Assembly: GCA_004555655.1 (NCBI GenBank)
Contig: SFHJ01000057.1
Location: 1 to 5,344 of the forward strand
Length of the DNA stretch: 5,344 nucleotides
DNA from: Clostridiales bacterium
Lineage (GTDB): Bacteria > Bacillota > Clostridia > Oscillospirales > Oscillospiraceae
Reading direction: 5' to 3'
Below are positions 1-5,023 of this stretch, one piece after another; position 1 is the first letter of the stretch, and every line of letters starts with the position of its first letter. The notes below the pieces were generated by a model, which ran no database searches, was not told the origin of the DNA, and was given only the letters and a program-made list of their open reading frames with translations. The position numbers were made by a program, and so were the translations under genes.

Positions 1-1
1 A

Positions 2-577
2 CGCGAGGTCGGCGGCGAGGCGTACAGCTACGCCAGCGACTATGAGATCATCGGCAAACTCAAGCAGTTTGCCGACAAGCATTGCATCTGCGTCCTGACT
101 GTTCACCACACCCGCAAGCAGCCTGCCGGTGACAGCTTTGAAATGATCTCCGGTACAACGGGATTGCTCGGCTGCGCAGACGGGTCGCTTCTCATGCAGA
201 AGAAAAAGCGCACGGCATTGGAGGCAACTATCGACGTGGTGGGGCGCGACCAGCAGGATCAGATTCTCTATCTGAAAAAGGATGCCGACACGCAGATCTG
301 GAATCTTGAAAAGGCGGAAAACGAGCTGCACAAAGAGCCGCCCGATCATGTTCTGGAAGTCGTTTCCGGGTTGCTGTCCGCAGAACATCCAATCTGGACA
401 GGCTCGCCCTCTGCGCTTGCCGATGCCGTCCATGTCGGTATGGCGGCAAACGTACTAAGCAAGTATCTGAATGTAAAGTCCGGTAGGCTGCTGGATGAAT
501 ACCATGTCCGCTATGAGAACAAGGTTCGTCATGAAGGTCGGTGTATCACACTGATCTTCGTAGCCGCAAACGAATAA
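2..577 (+). CDS. RepA-like AAA_25/RecA-fold ATPase of a mobile element, 5'-truncated by window edge
   Basis: The open frame enters from the left edge and ends at TAA 575-577, giving the last 191 codons. The first internal ATG is at 143, but the coding sequence plainly continues upstream of it. Visible features are the motif VHHTRKQ (about 104-124), then SGTTGLLGCADG (about 149-184), which match the distal half of the RecA-like core of RepA/AAA_25 ATPases. The Walker A and B motifs would lie upstream of the window. The C-terminal third (LLSAEHPIWTGSPSALADAV and following, ending in an RCITL-type strand) resembles the small winged-helix-like tail of these proteins. Members are common in Firmicutes conjugative and mobilizable elements and plasmids, where they are thought to act as replication helicases or ATPases in the cytoplasm. 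The family call is from remembered resemblance; the replication role here is inferred. No frameshift is visible. Confidence 0.85.
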   Translation, partial: REVGGEAYSYASDYEIIGKLKQFADKHCICVLTVHHTRKQPAGDSFEMISGTTGLLGCADGSLLMQKKKRTALEATIDVVGRDQQDQILYLKKDADTQIWNLEKAENELHKEPPDHVLEVVSGLLSAEHPIWTGSPSALADAVHVGMAANVLSKYLNVKSGRLLDEYHVRYENKVRHEGRCITLIFVAANE

Positions 578-581
578 TCCG

Positions 582-656
582 CGCGACGGCTGCGACGGTT
601 GCAACGGTAAATCTGATACCGCTAGAATAACCGTCGCAATCGTTGCGACCGTCGCG
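582..656. repeat. Imperfect 27-bp dyad built from six 9-bp units (tGCGACGGt type)
   Basis: Between the ATPase stop and the next gene, the left arm 582-608 consists of three tandem 9-mers (CGCGACGGC, TGCGACGGT, TGCAACGGT). The right arm 630-656 contains three more in inverted orientation (ACCGTCGCA, ATCGTTGCG, ACCGTCGCG). Arms match at 22 of 27 positions around a 21-nt A/T-richer loop. In the plus-strand RNA, three of the five mismatches become G-U pairs, so a long hairpin is possible. No T-run follows the right arm, so a simple intrinsic terminator is unlikely. It ends two bases before the AAAGGAG ribosome-binding site of the next gene. It could therefore be an operator, an iteron-like binding array or an RNA structure controlling that gene. 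The function is unknown. Confidence 0.75.
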
Positions 657-673
657 GAAAGGAGCGAAGCAGA

Positions 674-928
674 ATGAAGACCGTACAAATCCCCTACGAT
701 TTGTTCATCGACCTCGCCATGTACCATCTGCGGGGTGAGGATGACTACGAAGAAGAAATCCATCAGGGCTTGGAGCAGAAGCTCGACGCCATGCTGAACC
801 GGCAGCTCTATTCCCGGTATAAGACGGCACCGACCAAGGAAGAACGGGAGCAGGCACGGCAGGAATACCTTGACCGGCGCGGCGTTCCGCAGAGCTATCG
901 GTGGACTGTTCCTCCATGGGAGCTGTGA
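674..928 (+). CDS. Small charged accessory protein of conjugative elements (84 aa, function unknown)
   Basis: The ATG at 674 is preceded by AAAGGAG (658-664) with 9 nt spacing, and the frame ends at TGA 926-928. The 84-residue product starts with a hydrophobic segment (VQIPYDLFIDLAMYHL) and continues with an acidic stretch (EDDYEEE). A basic/acidic helix with the residues KTAPTKEEREQARQEYLDRR follows, and the tail is aromatic and tryptophan-rich. There is no signal peptide or membrane span. Proteins of this look commonly follow RepA-like ATPase genes in Firmicutes conjugative elements. From memory, databases sometimes label them complexin-2, which is a misleading name because there is no reason to infer a SNARE role. 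It probably shares a transcript with the upstream ATPase, unless the intervening dyad interrupts it. The gene is real with good confidence; the function is not recognised. Confidence 0.8.
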   Translation: MKTVQIPYDLFIDLAMYHLRGEDDYEEEIHQGLEQKLDAMLNRQLYSRYKTAPTKEEREQARQEYLDRRGVPQSYRWTVPPWEL

Positions 929-950
929 CAGGAGCGTGTCACGCTCCTGT
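928..950 (+). terminator. Near-perfect hairpin overlapping the stop codon, possible terminator
   Basis: The segment ACAGGAGCGTG, T, CACGCTCCTGT is a palindrome with 11-bp arms and a single central base, so a practical stem would be about 9 bp with a 5-nt loop. The first A is the last base of the preceding TGA stop. The stem is GC-rich, but it is followed by TGCTGG rather than a T-tract. Intrinsic termination is therefore plausible but weak; it may instead stabilise the 3' end of the transcript. Confidence 0.45.
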
Positions 951-1064
951 TGCTGGCAGACAAGGCAGCGCATTGGCTGCTATCCCCTCACGTCCCTCGT
1001 CCCCATCAAAAAAATCCGCAGAGTTTGAGATGGATGTGGGCAGAAGATTATGCGCAGAGGACGC
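951..1064. other. Gene-poor junction between mobile-element backbone and insertion sequence
   Basis: No convincing gene is seen here. Several short overlapping frames exist, but none has a good ribosome-binding site or family resemblance. The frame of the preceding small gene stays open after its TGA as far as the IS. If the IS is removed and one CTG copy kept, that frame continues without a stop into the heptad-repeat gene on the other side, reading AEDYAQRTPASEREALLETV across the joint. The right part (about 1034-1064) may therefore be a remnant of that gene, while the left part looks like mobile-element 3' sequence. The exact boundary cannot be fixed from this window alone. Confidence 0.4.
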
Positions 1065-1067
1065 CTG
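1065..1067. repeat. Left copy of 3-bp target-site duplication (CTG)
   Basis: CTG sits immediately outside the left IS terminus, which starts TGCCC at 1068. The same CTG is found at 2347-2349 outside the right terminus. A 3-bp duplication fits the IS3 family. A chance match is about 1 in 64, but the fit with both TG...CA termini makes it credible. Confidence 0.6.
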
Positions 1068-1091
1068 TGCCCTTCCCGGTTTCGTGGACAG
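1068..1091. repeat. IS terminal inverted repeat, orfB-distal (right) end of the IS
   Basis: The end reads inward as TGCCC, a short spacer, then CCCGGTTTCGTGGACAG. It matches the opposite terminus in the first five bases and in 13 of the last 17, with a 3-nt length difference in the spacer. The GGACAG inner block is a common feature of IS3-family ends. Confidence 0.75.
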
Positions 1092-1159
1092 TAAAAATGA
1101 AGAAAAAACAGAAAGAAACGCAGGATATCTTGTCGTATCACACTCAGGCGGCGGGATGC

Positions 1160-1990
1160 TCAGAGGCGCACCGGATTGTAAAAAGTCTCGATATAAGCGA
1201 AGACGTCTGCCATGGCTTGTGCCCTTGAGGCGAAATGGCGCAGATGGACGCACTCGCACTTGAGGCAGCTGAAGAAGTTTTCGGCCACGGCGTTGTCATA
1301 GGGATCGCCCTTGCGGGACATGCTTTGCCGGATGCCGAGACTGGCGAGACGCTGACGGTAAGCGTAGGCGGCGTATTGGACGCCGCGGTCGGAGTGGAAG
1401 ATGAGGCCGGGCAGAGGCTTGCGGCGCCGGACGGCCATGCCGAGGGCGGCGAGAGTGAGATTTGTGTCGATGCGGTCGGAGAAGGCGTAGCCGACGATCT
1501 GCTTTGTGCAAAGGTCTTTCACAACAGCGCAGTAGAGCCAGCCCTCGCCGGTGGGGATATAGGTAATATCGCCGACCCATGCGGTGTCTGGCTTGTCAAA
1601 GGAGAAGCGGCGCGCAAGGAGATTGGGCGCGATGGGGTGCGCGTGTCTTGAGTTGGTCGTGGCTTTGTAGGCACGCCTGCGTGTGGAGGAGATGTTCATC
1701 TCGTTCATCAGGCGGTGGATGCGCTTGCGCGAGCAGGAAAGCTGCGGGCGGATCAGGTGATACAGGCTGTCCAGCCCAAGGGCGGGATAACGCTGGTGCA
1801 GGCTCAGCAGCCGGCGTTTCAGTTCCTGATCCTTCTGCCGGCGCAAAGAAGGTTTGCGGCCCAGCCATTCGTAGTACCCGCTGCGGGAGACCTCCAGCAG
1901 TCGGCATACAAGTTCCACAGAGGCCCCCGCGCGGGCCGTACGGATGTACCGGTACTTGTCCTCTATGGTTTGGAAAGTATGCCGACGGAT
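1160..1990 (-). CDS. IS3-family transposase OrfB (DDE integrase part of OrfAB), C-terminally clipped
   Basis: The frame is open from the A7 slip site down to TGA 1162-1160. Read as a fusion with OrfA it gives about 374 residues. A separate start could be GTG at 1918-1916, giving 252 aa numbered here. A helix-turn-helix-like segment with LEVSRSGYYEW opens the protein (about 8-18), followed by the rve integrase core. The catalytic acidic residues are visible: D117 in GDITY, D177 in HSDRG and E213 in AENFFSCLK, with 35 residues between the last two. This is the D-D-(35)-E signature of IS3 transposases that cleave and join DNA ends. The protein stops at YIETFYNPVRL, exactly where the family normally continues with an HSxLGYxSP-type motif. 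About 10-20 residues are probably missing, by a small deletion or mutation after 1163. The family call is secure; activity is uncertain. Confidence 0.9.
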   Translation of the reverse strand: MRRHTFQTIEDKYRYIRTARAGASVELVCRLLEVSRSGYYEWLGRKPSLRRQKDQELKRRLLSLHQRYPALGLDSLYHLIRPQLSCSRKRIHRLMNEMNISSTRRRAYKATTNSRHAHPIAPNLLARRFSFDKPDTAWVGDITYIPTGEGWLYCAVVKDLCTKQIVGYAFSDRIDTNLTLAALGMAVRRRKPLPGLIFHSDRGVQYAAYAYRQRLASLGIRQSMSRKGDPYDNAVAENFFSCLKCECVHLRHFASRAQAMADVFAYIETFYNPVRL

Positions 1991-2283
1991 TTTTTTAGGA
2001 TGTCAATGACCCCGTCTTTCTCTTCAAGCTTCTTGCGCAGTGCTCGAATCTCCGCCTCCAGTTCGCGCAGGCGTCTGGCGTCGCGGTTTTGGCGGTCAGC
2101 TTGCCCCGGCGATGGTGCGCCCGCCGCTTTCAGCCAGCTGCGCAGCGTGTCGATGCAGATGCCGAGTTCCGCGGCCACCTCCCGGCTGGGCCGCCCCTGC
2201 TCGGTGACCATCCGCACTGCCCCCGCCTTGAAGGCCTCATCGTAACGCGGCGGCGCTGGGTGCTTTCGTTCTTTGGTTGACAT
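1963..2283 (-). CDS. IS3-family transposase OrfA (HTH DNA-binding subunit)
   Basis: ATG 2283-2281 to TAG 1965-1963 gives 106 aa. A purine-rich ribosome-binding site (GGAAAGGGG on the minus strand, 2301-2293) lies 9 nt upstream. Residues about 14-52 form the Transposase_8/HTH_Tnp_1 helix-turn-helix (YDEAFKAGAVRMV, then REVAAELGICIDTLRSWLK). It binds the IS ends in this family. Residues about 71-103 form a leucine zipper (LRELEAEIRALRKKLEEKD and following) used for multimerisation. Near the C-terminus, codons 97-98 (AAA AAA) lie in the A7 run where ribosomes can slip into the orfB frame. OrfA alone is usually a regulator of transposition. It looks full length and intact. Confidence 0.9.
   Translation of the reverse strand: MSTKERKHPAPPRYDEAFKAGAVRMVTEQGRPSREVAAELGICIDTLRSWLKAAGAPSPGQADRQNRDARRLRELEAEIRALRKKLEEKDGVIDILKKSVGILSKP
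1990..1996 (-). promoter_or_regulatory. Programmed -1 frameshift site (A7) joining orfA to orfB
   Basis: On the minus strand the run reads A AAA AAA in the orfA frame, a standard X XXY YYZ slippery heptamer. A -1 slip continues as ATC CGT CGG with no stop until the end of orfB, giving an OrfAB fusion. Downstream, at plus-strand 1922-1955, are two perfect palindromes (GTACCGGTAC and CCGTACGG) and a GGCCC/GGGCC stem. They could form a stimulatory RNA structure, although they start about 35 nt away, farther than usual. Confidence 0.8.
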
Positions 2284-2301
2284 TTTTCATTACCCCTTTC
2301 C

Positions 2302-2330
2302 ATTATACAGATTGTTTTTCTGTCCGGCAA
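2302..2330 (-). promoter_or_regulatory. Promoter of the IS transposase genes
   Basis: On the minus strand there is a perfect -10 box TATAAT (2307-2302) and a -35 box TTGCCG (2330-2325, four of six consensus bases) separated by exactly 17 bp. The -35 box lies inside the terminal inverted repeat, so transposase binding to the end would be expected to repress its own promoter. That arrangement is common in IS elements; the repression itself is inferred. Confidence 0.75.
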
Positions 2331-2346
2331 ATCGGGTATGGGGGCA
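2320..2346. repeat. IS terminal inverted repeat, orfA-proximal (left) end of the IS
   Basis: Read inward from 2346 on the minus strand, it begins TGCCC and ends CCCGATTTGCCGGACAG. It pairs with the repeat at 1068-1091, with a 3-nt spacer difference, and contains the -35 box of the transposase promoter. Confidence 0.75.
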
Positions 2347-2349
2347 CTG
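2347..2349. repeat. Right copy of 3-bp target-site duplication (CTG)
   Basis: CTG directly follows the CA-3' end of the IS and matches 1065-1067 at the other side, as expected for an IS3-type insertion. Confidence 0.6.
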
Positions 2350-3143
2350 CTTCGGAAAGAGAAGCCCTGCTGGAAACGGTGACGGACACAGCGATGGTCT
2401 CGCCGGAGGTGCAGCAGCAGATCGATACGCAGGTGGAGAACGAGGTGCAAAAGCAAGTGGACGCCGTGATGGCAATGCCGGAGACCCAGGCGGCCATTCA
2501 GCAGCAGATTGACGGGCAGATGGTCAGTGACGAAGTACAGGGACTTATCGCTATGAATATCGAGTCTGCAATGGCGGGCGATGCTGTCCAGAGCGAGATT
2601 GCCGCCGCGGTAGAGCAGGCGACTGGGGCGGACAGTGCTTTGATCAAGCCGCTGAATACACTGGCAACGCAGCTGACAGGATTTGACGCATTTTACCAGG
2701 GCCTGCTGCAATATACAAATGGAGTGGACAGCGCAGCTCGGGCTGCGTCTCAAGTGGCGGACGGCACAGCCCGATTACAGGCGGGTGCGGCCCAGGTATC
2801 GGGCGGTGCGGCCAGCTTACAGCAGGGGTCTCGGTCGCTGACCGACGGCGCGGCCCGGCTTGCGGGCGGCAGCAGTGAGCTGGCCGAAGGCACTGGGGAG
2901 CTGCGCGGCCGTACAAGCGATATGGACAGCCAGCTCAATGATAAGATAGACGAGCTGATTGACGGCTTTACAGGTGCGGATTATGAGATATGCTCATTTG
3001 TAAGCGAAAAAAACACGCAGGTAGACGCCGTGCAGTTTGTAATGACGACGCCGGCCATTGAAGAAGCGGAGGCGCGGCGGGCACCGGCGCAGGAGGCACA
3101 GACGCTCAGCTTGTGGCAGCGGCTGCTGGCTCTGTTTCAATGA
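2347..3143 (+). pseudogene. 3' remnant of a heptad-repeat envelope protein gene (YhgE/Pip- or MMPL-associated type), 5' end disrupted
   Basis: A good coding frame emerges from the IS right end and runs to TGA 3141-3143, with about 265 native codons. It begins with alpha-helical 17-residue repeats (2472-2624: units starting AMPETQAAI, VSDEVQGLI, AGDAVQSEI, with a related longer first unit from about 2403). Next are about eight X-X-X-Leu/Val-X-X-Gly heptads (2751-2914, e.g. RLQAGAA, SLTDGAA, ELAEGTG). The tail has FVSEKNTQVDAVQFVM and ends in LWQRLLALF. Such heptads occur in the extracytoplasmic parts of YhgE/Pip-like and MMPL-type membrane proteins of Firmicutes. No membrane span is visible, so the anchoring part would have been upstream. 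The only start in frame, TTG 2277, lies inside the IS and has no suitable ribosome-binding site. The gene is probably dead. Whether its 5' part survives left of the IS is unclear beyond about 30 bases. The family is tentative. Confidence 0.65.
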
Positions 3144-3170
3144 GGATGACGCCGTACGGGAGGACACGAT

Positions 3171-4498
3171 ATGAGTTTTGATATGCGCGCCAAGCCATTC
3201 GATTTGGACGATAACGCCGTACGCTGGGTAAACGACACGTTCAATGCCATGACACAGGAAGAAAAATCGCCCAGCTGTTTGTGGATATGCTGTGGAACGA
3301 CACCGGGAAGCAGACCGCCGCACTGCTTGGAAGATATCCATCCGGCGGCCTGCGCTACAATAACCGCAAGCCCCGGGAACTGTACAGACAAAACGCGGCG
3401 GCACAAAAAAACAGCCGAATCCCGCTGCTCATCGCAGCCAATGTGGAGGCGGGCGGTAACGGTGCAATGACAGGCGGCACAAAAATCGGGGAAGGCATTG
3501 CATGCGCGGCCACAGGAGATACCCGCAGCGCTTATGAGATGGGACTGTACGGTTGCCGCGAGGCGGCGGCGGTGGGCTGCAACTGGACGTTTGCCCCAGT
3601 TGTGGATATTGACCGGAACTGGCGCAACTGTGTTATTCCTACGCGCTGTTTCGGCAGCAATCCAGACACTGTGCTGGAGATGGCCCTCGCTTACATGAAA
3701 GGGGCAAACGAGGCAGGCGTCGCCTGCTGCATGAAGCATTTTCCCGGTGACGGCTGTGATGACAGGGACCAGCATATTGTCACTACGGTAAATGACTGTA
3801 CCTGCGAGGAATGGGATGCCTCCTACGGGAAGGTGTACCAGGGAATGATCGGCGCGGGTGTACCCAGCATCATGGTGGGGCATATCCAGCAGCCTGCCTA
3901 TTCCCGCAAGCTGCGGCCCGGCATACGGGACGAGGAGATTATGCCCGCCACGGTGGCACCGGAACTTCTGCAGGGCCTTCTGCGTGAAAAGCTGGGCTTC
4001 AACGGGCTTATCATCACCGACGCGACACACATGGTGGGCCTCACAGGAAAAATGCGGCGCAGTGAGTTCCTGCCCATTGCCGTGCAGAGCGGCTGCGATA
4101 TGATTTTATACTATCGCGACCATGACGAGGATCTGCGGTTCATGTGGGAGGGGCTGGAGTCCGGCCAACTGACGCAGGAACGGCTGGATGAAGCGGTACT
4201 GCGCGTTCTGGCGTTCAAAGCAATGCTGCGGCTGCACGAAAAACAACGTACAAATGCGCTGATGCCGGCGGAGGAAGGCCTGTCTGTCATTGGATGTCCG
4301 GAGCACCGTGCGGCCGCAGCCCGTATCATCGACCGCTCGATCACGCTGGTGAAGAACAGCAGGGCGCAGCTCCCCATAACGCCGCAGGCCCACAAACGGG
4401 CAATCCTTTATTCGGTGTCCAGCGTTTCTCTCGCGGCACGGGTTTTGGGCAAAGCGGACAAGGCGAGGGAGTATCTAGCACAGGAACTGGAAAAGCAG
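3171..4498 (+). pseudogene. Glycoside hydrolase family 3 (beta-N-acetylhexosaminidase/beta-glucosidase-like), frameshifted and 3'-truncated
   Basis: ATG 3171 follows GGGAGG (3158-3163) with 7 nt spacing. After 32 codons the frame is lost in an A5 run (3262-3266). Adding one A restores MTQEEKIAQLFVDMLW, so a single-base deletion or sequencing error is evident. Residues below use the corrected frame. The GH3 N-terminal barrel is clear: IPLLIAANVEAGGNG, then CNWTFAPVVDID, and KHFPGDG at 189-195. D200-Q201-H202 is the NagZ-like Asp-X-His acid/base dyad. D284 in LIITDATHM is the predicted nucleophile. GH3 enzymes release terminal sugars from beta-glycosides, either in peptidoglycan recycling or glycan use; the substrate cannot be read from the sequence. 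No signal peptide is seen, suggesting a cytoplasmic enzyme. About 443 residues remain before the sequence switches to PurC, so the C-terminal domain is lost. Confidence 0.85.
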
Positions 4499-5017
4499 GG
4501 CGTGCCCACGCACTTTGTGGAAGAACTGAATGACCGGGAAACCGTGGTTCGCCGGGTGCAGATCGTTCCCCTGGAGGTCATCGTGCGTAACATCGCCGCC
4601 GGTTCCCTCTCCAAGCGCCTTGGCCTGCCCGAGGGCACCAAGCTGAAGAGCACCGTCATCGAGTACTGCTACAAGGATGACGAGCTGGGCGATCCCATGG
4701 TGAACGAGTACCACATCATGGCCATGGGCTGGGTGAGCAAGCCCGTGCTGGATCAGATTGCCGCCTACGCGCTGAAGATCAACCGCCTGCTGTCCGACTA
4801 CCTGAAGCAGAGCGAGATCGAGCTGATCGACTTCAAGCTGGAGTTCGGCATCACCAGCGACGGCACCCTGGTGCTGGCGGATGAAATCAGCCCCGACACC
4901 TGCCGCTTCTGGGACAGCAAGACCCATGAGAAGCTGGACAAGGACCGCTTCCGCCGCGACCTGGGCGGTGTGGAGGACGCCTACCAGGAGATCCTCAAGC
5001 GCCTGATGGGGGAGTAA
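3281..5017 (+). CDS. Uninterrupted GH3-PurC chimeric open reading frame
   Basis: From the first in-frame start-like codon (GTG 3281) to TAA 5015-5017 there is one open frame of 578 codons. It fuses the GH3 barrel to the C-terminal 172 residues of SAICAR synthase. The joint lies in about 4485-4505, where the translation EYLAQELEKQGVPTHF reads plausibly as either protein up to about GV and as PurC afterwards. GTG 3281 has no ribosome-binding site, so translation would depend on the GH3 start at 3171 and the frame is then lost at 3262-3266. A stable bifunctional enzyme is unlikely, because each half lacks essential parts. The entry records the intact frame; the two parent genes are described separately. 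Confidence 0.6.
   Translation: MDMLWNDTGKQTAALLGRYPSGGLRYNNRKPRELYRQNAAAQKNSRIPLLIAANVEAGGNGAMTGGTKIGEGIACAATGDTRSAYEMGLYGCREAAAVGCNWTFAPVVDIDRNWRNCVIPTRCFGSNPDTVLEMALAYMKGANEAGVACCMKHFPGDGCDDRDQHIVTTVNDCTCEEWDASYGKVYQGMIGAGVPSIMVGHIQQPAYSRKLRPGIRDEEIMPATVAPELLQGLLREKLGFNGLIITDATHMVGLTGKMRRSEFLPIAVQSGCDMILYYRDHDEDLRFMWEGLESGQLTQERLDEAVLRVLAFKAMLRLHEKQRTNALMPAEEGLSVIGCPEHRAAAARIIDRSITLVKNSRAQLPITPQAHKRAILYSVSSVSLAARVLGKADKAREYLAQELEKQGVPTHFVEELNDRETVVRRVQIVPLEVIVRNIAAGSLSKRLGLPEGTKLKSTVIEYCYKDDELGDPMVNEYHIMAMGWVSKPVLDQIAAYALKINRLLSDYLKQSEIELIDFKLEFGITSDGTLVLADEISPDTCRFWDSKTHEKLDKDRFRRDLGGVEDAYQEILKRLMGE
4499..5017 (+). pseudogene. purC: Phosphoribosylaminoimidazole-succinocarboxamide (SAICAR) synthase, C-terminal 172 codons
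   Basis: From GVPTHFVEELNDRETVV to KRLMGE this is a standard PurC. Both family signatures are present: VPLEVIVRNIAAGS (4565-4606) and LIDFKLEFG (4823-4849), as well as DEISPDTCRFWD. PurC joins aspartate to CAIR using ATP in cytoplasmic de novo purine synthesis. Bacterial PurC is usually about 235-240 aa, so about 65 N-terminal residues are missing. These include the glycine-rich YEGKAKxVY-type strand and the rest of the nucleotide-binding lobe. Instead the frame is preceded by GH3 sequence. The 3' end is undamaged and sits 6 bases before purF with a shared ribosome-binding site, as in an intact pur operon. Loss of activity is inferred from the missing lobe. Confidence 0.85.
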
Positions 5018-5023
5018 AGATCA

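Larger units (their letters stand above)
1068..2346 (-). mobile_element. IS3-family insertion sequence, 1279 bp, both ends present
   Basis: The element is bounded by imperfect inverted repeats with TG...CA ends and flanked by CTG duplications. Its size falls in the usual 1.2-1.5 kb IS3 range. On the minus strand it carries a promoter, orfA (helix-turn-helix plus leucine zipper) and orfB (D-D-E integrase core) in the -1 frame relative to orfA, with an A7 slippery run at the overlap. This is the classical arrangement for an OrfAB fusion transposase made by programmed -1 frameshifting, with a copy-out/paste-in circle intermediate known for the family. The subgroup was not determined. OrfB ends short of the family's usual C-terminus, so this copy may be impaired. 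The IS separates conjugative-element DNA on the left from the remainder of a heptad-repeat gene on the right. Confidence 0.9.

Noticed and set aside
582..656. CRISPR array
   Set aside because: The units are 9 bp, directly adjacent without spacers, and inverted between arms, which does not fit direct repeats separated by unique spacers.
455..973. Minus-strand open frame of 172 codons over the ATPase end, dyad and small gene
   Set aside because: It covers two well-supported plus-strand genes and the repeat dyad, and no protein family is recognisable.
901..1263. Plus- and minus-strand short frames at 901-1263, including a 92-codon frame from 950
   Set aside because: They cross the IS terminus, have no ribosome-binding site and show no recognisable domain. 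The one from 950 is mentioned only as a possible source of a gene remnant.
1235..1998. Plus-strand open frames across the IS
   Set aside because: They are antisense to the transposase genes, whose catalytic motifs are unambiguous on the minus strand.
2277..2346. Native N-terminus of the heptad-repeat protein starting at TTG 2277
   Set aside because: These codons are the reverse strand of the IS leader and terminal repeat. They do not belong to the gene and have no ribosome-binding site.
3255..3275. Programmed -1 frameshift in GH3
   Set aside because: The context GAA GAA AAA TCG lacks a proper X XXY YYZ heptamer in the right phase, and GH3 genes are not known to use frameshifting. A one-base deletion explains it better.
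3137..4030. Long minus-strand open frame of 297 codons opposite the GH3 gene
   Set aside because: It is antisense to a clear GH3 coding sequence with recognised motifs, has no family resemblance and crosses the GH3 start. It is a GC-driven shadow frame.
3281..5017. A new bifunctional glycosidase-SAICAR synthase
   Set aside because: The PurC half lacks its N-terminal nucleotide-binding lobe and the GH3 half lacks its C-terminal domain. The frame also has no real start, since the GH3 start is in another frame. An accidental joint is far simpler.
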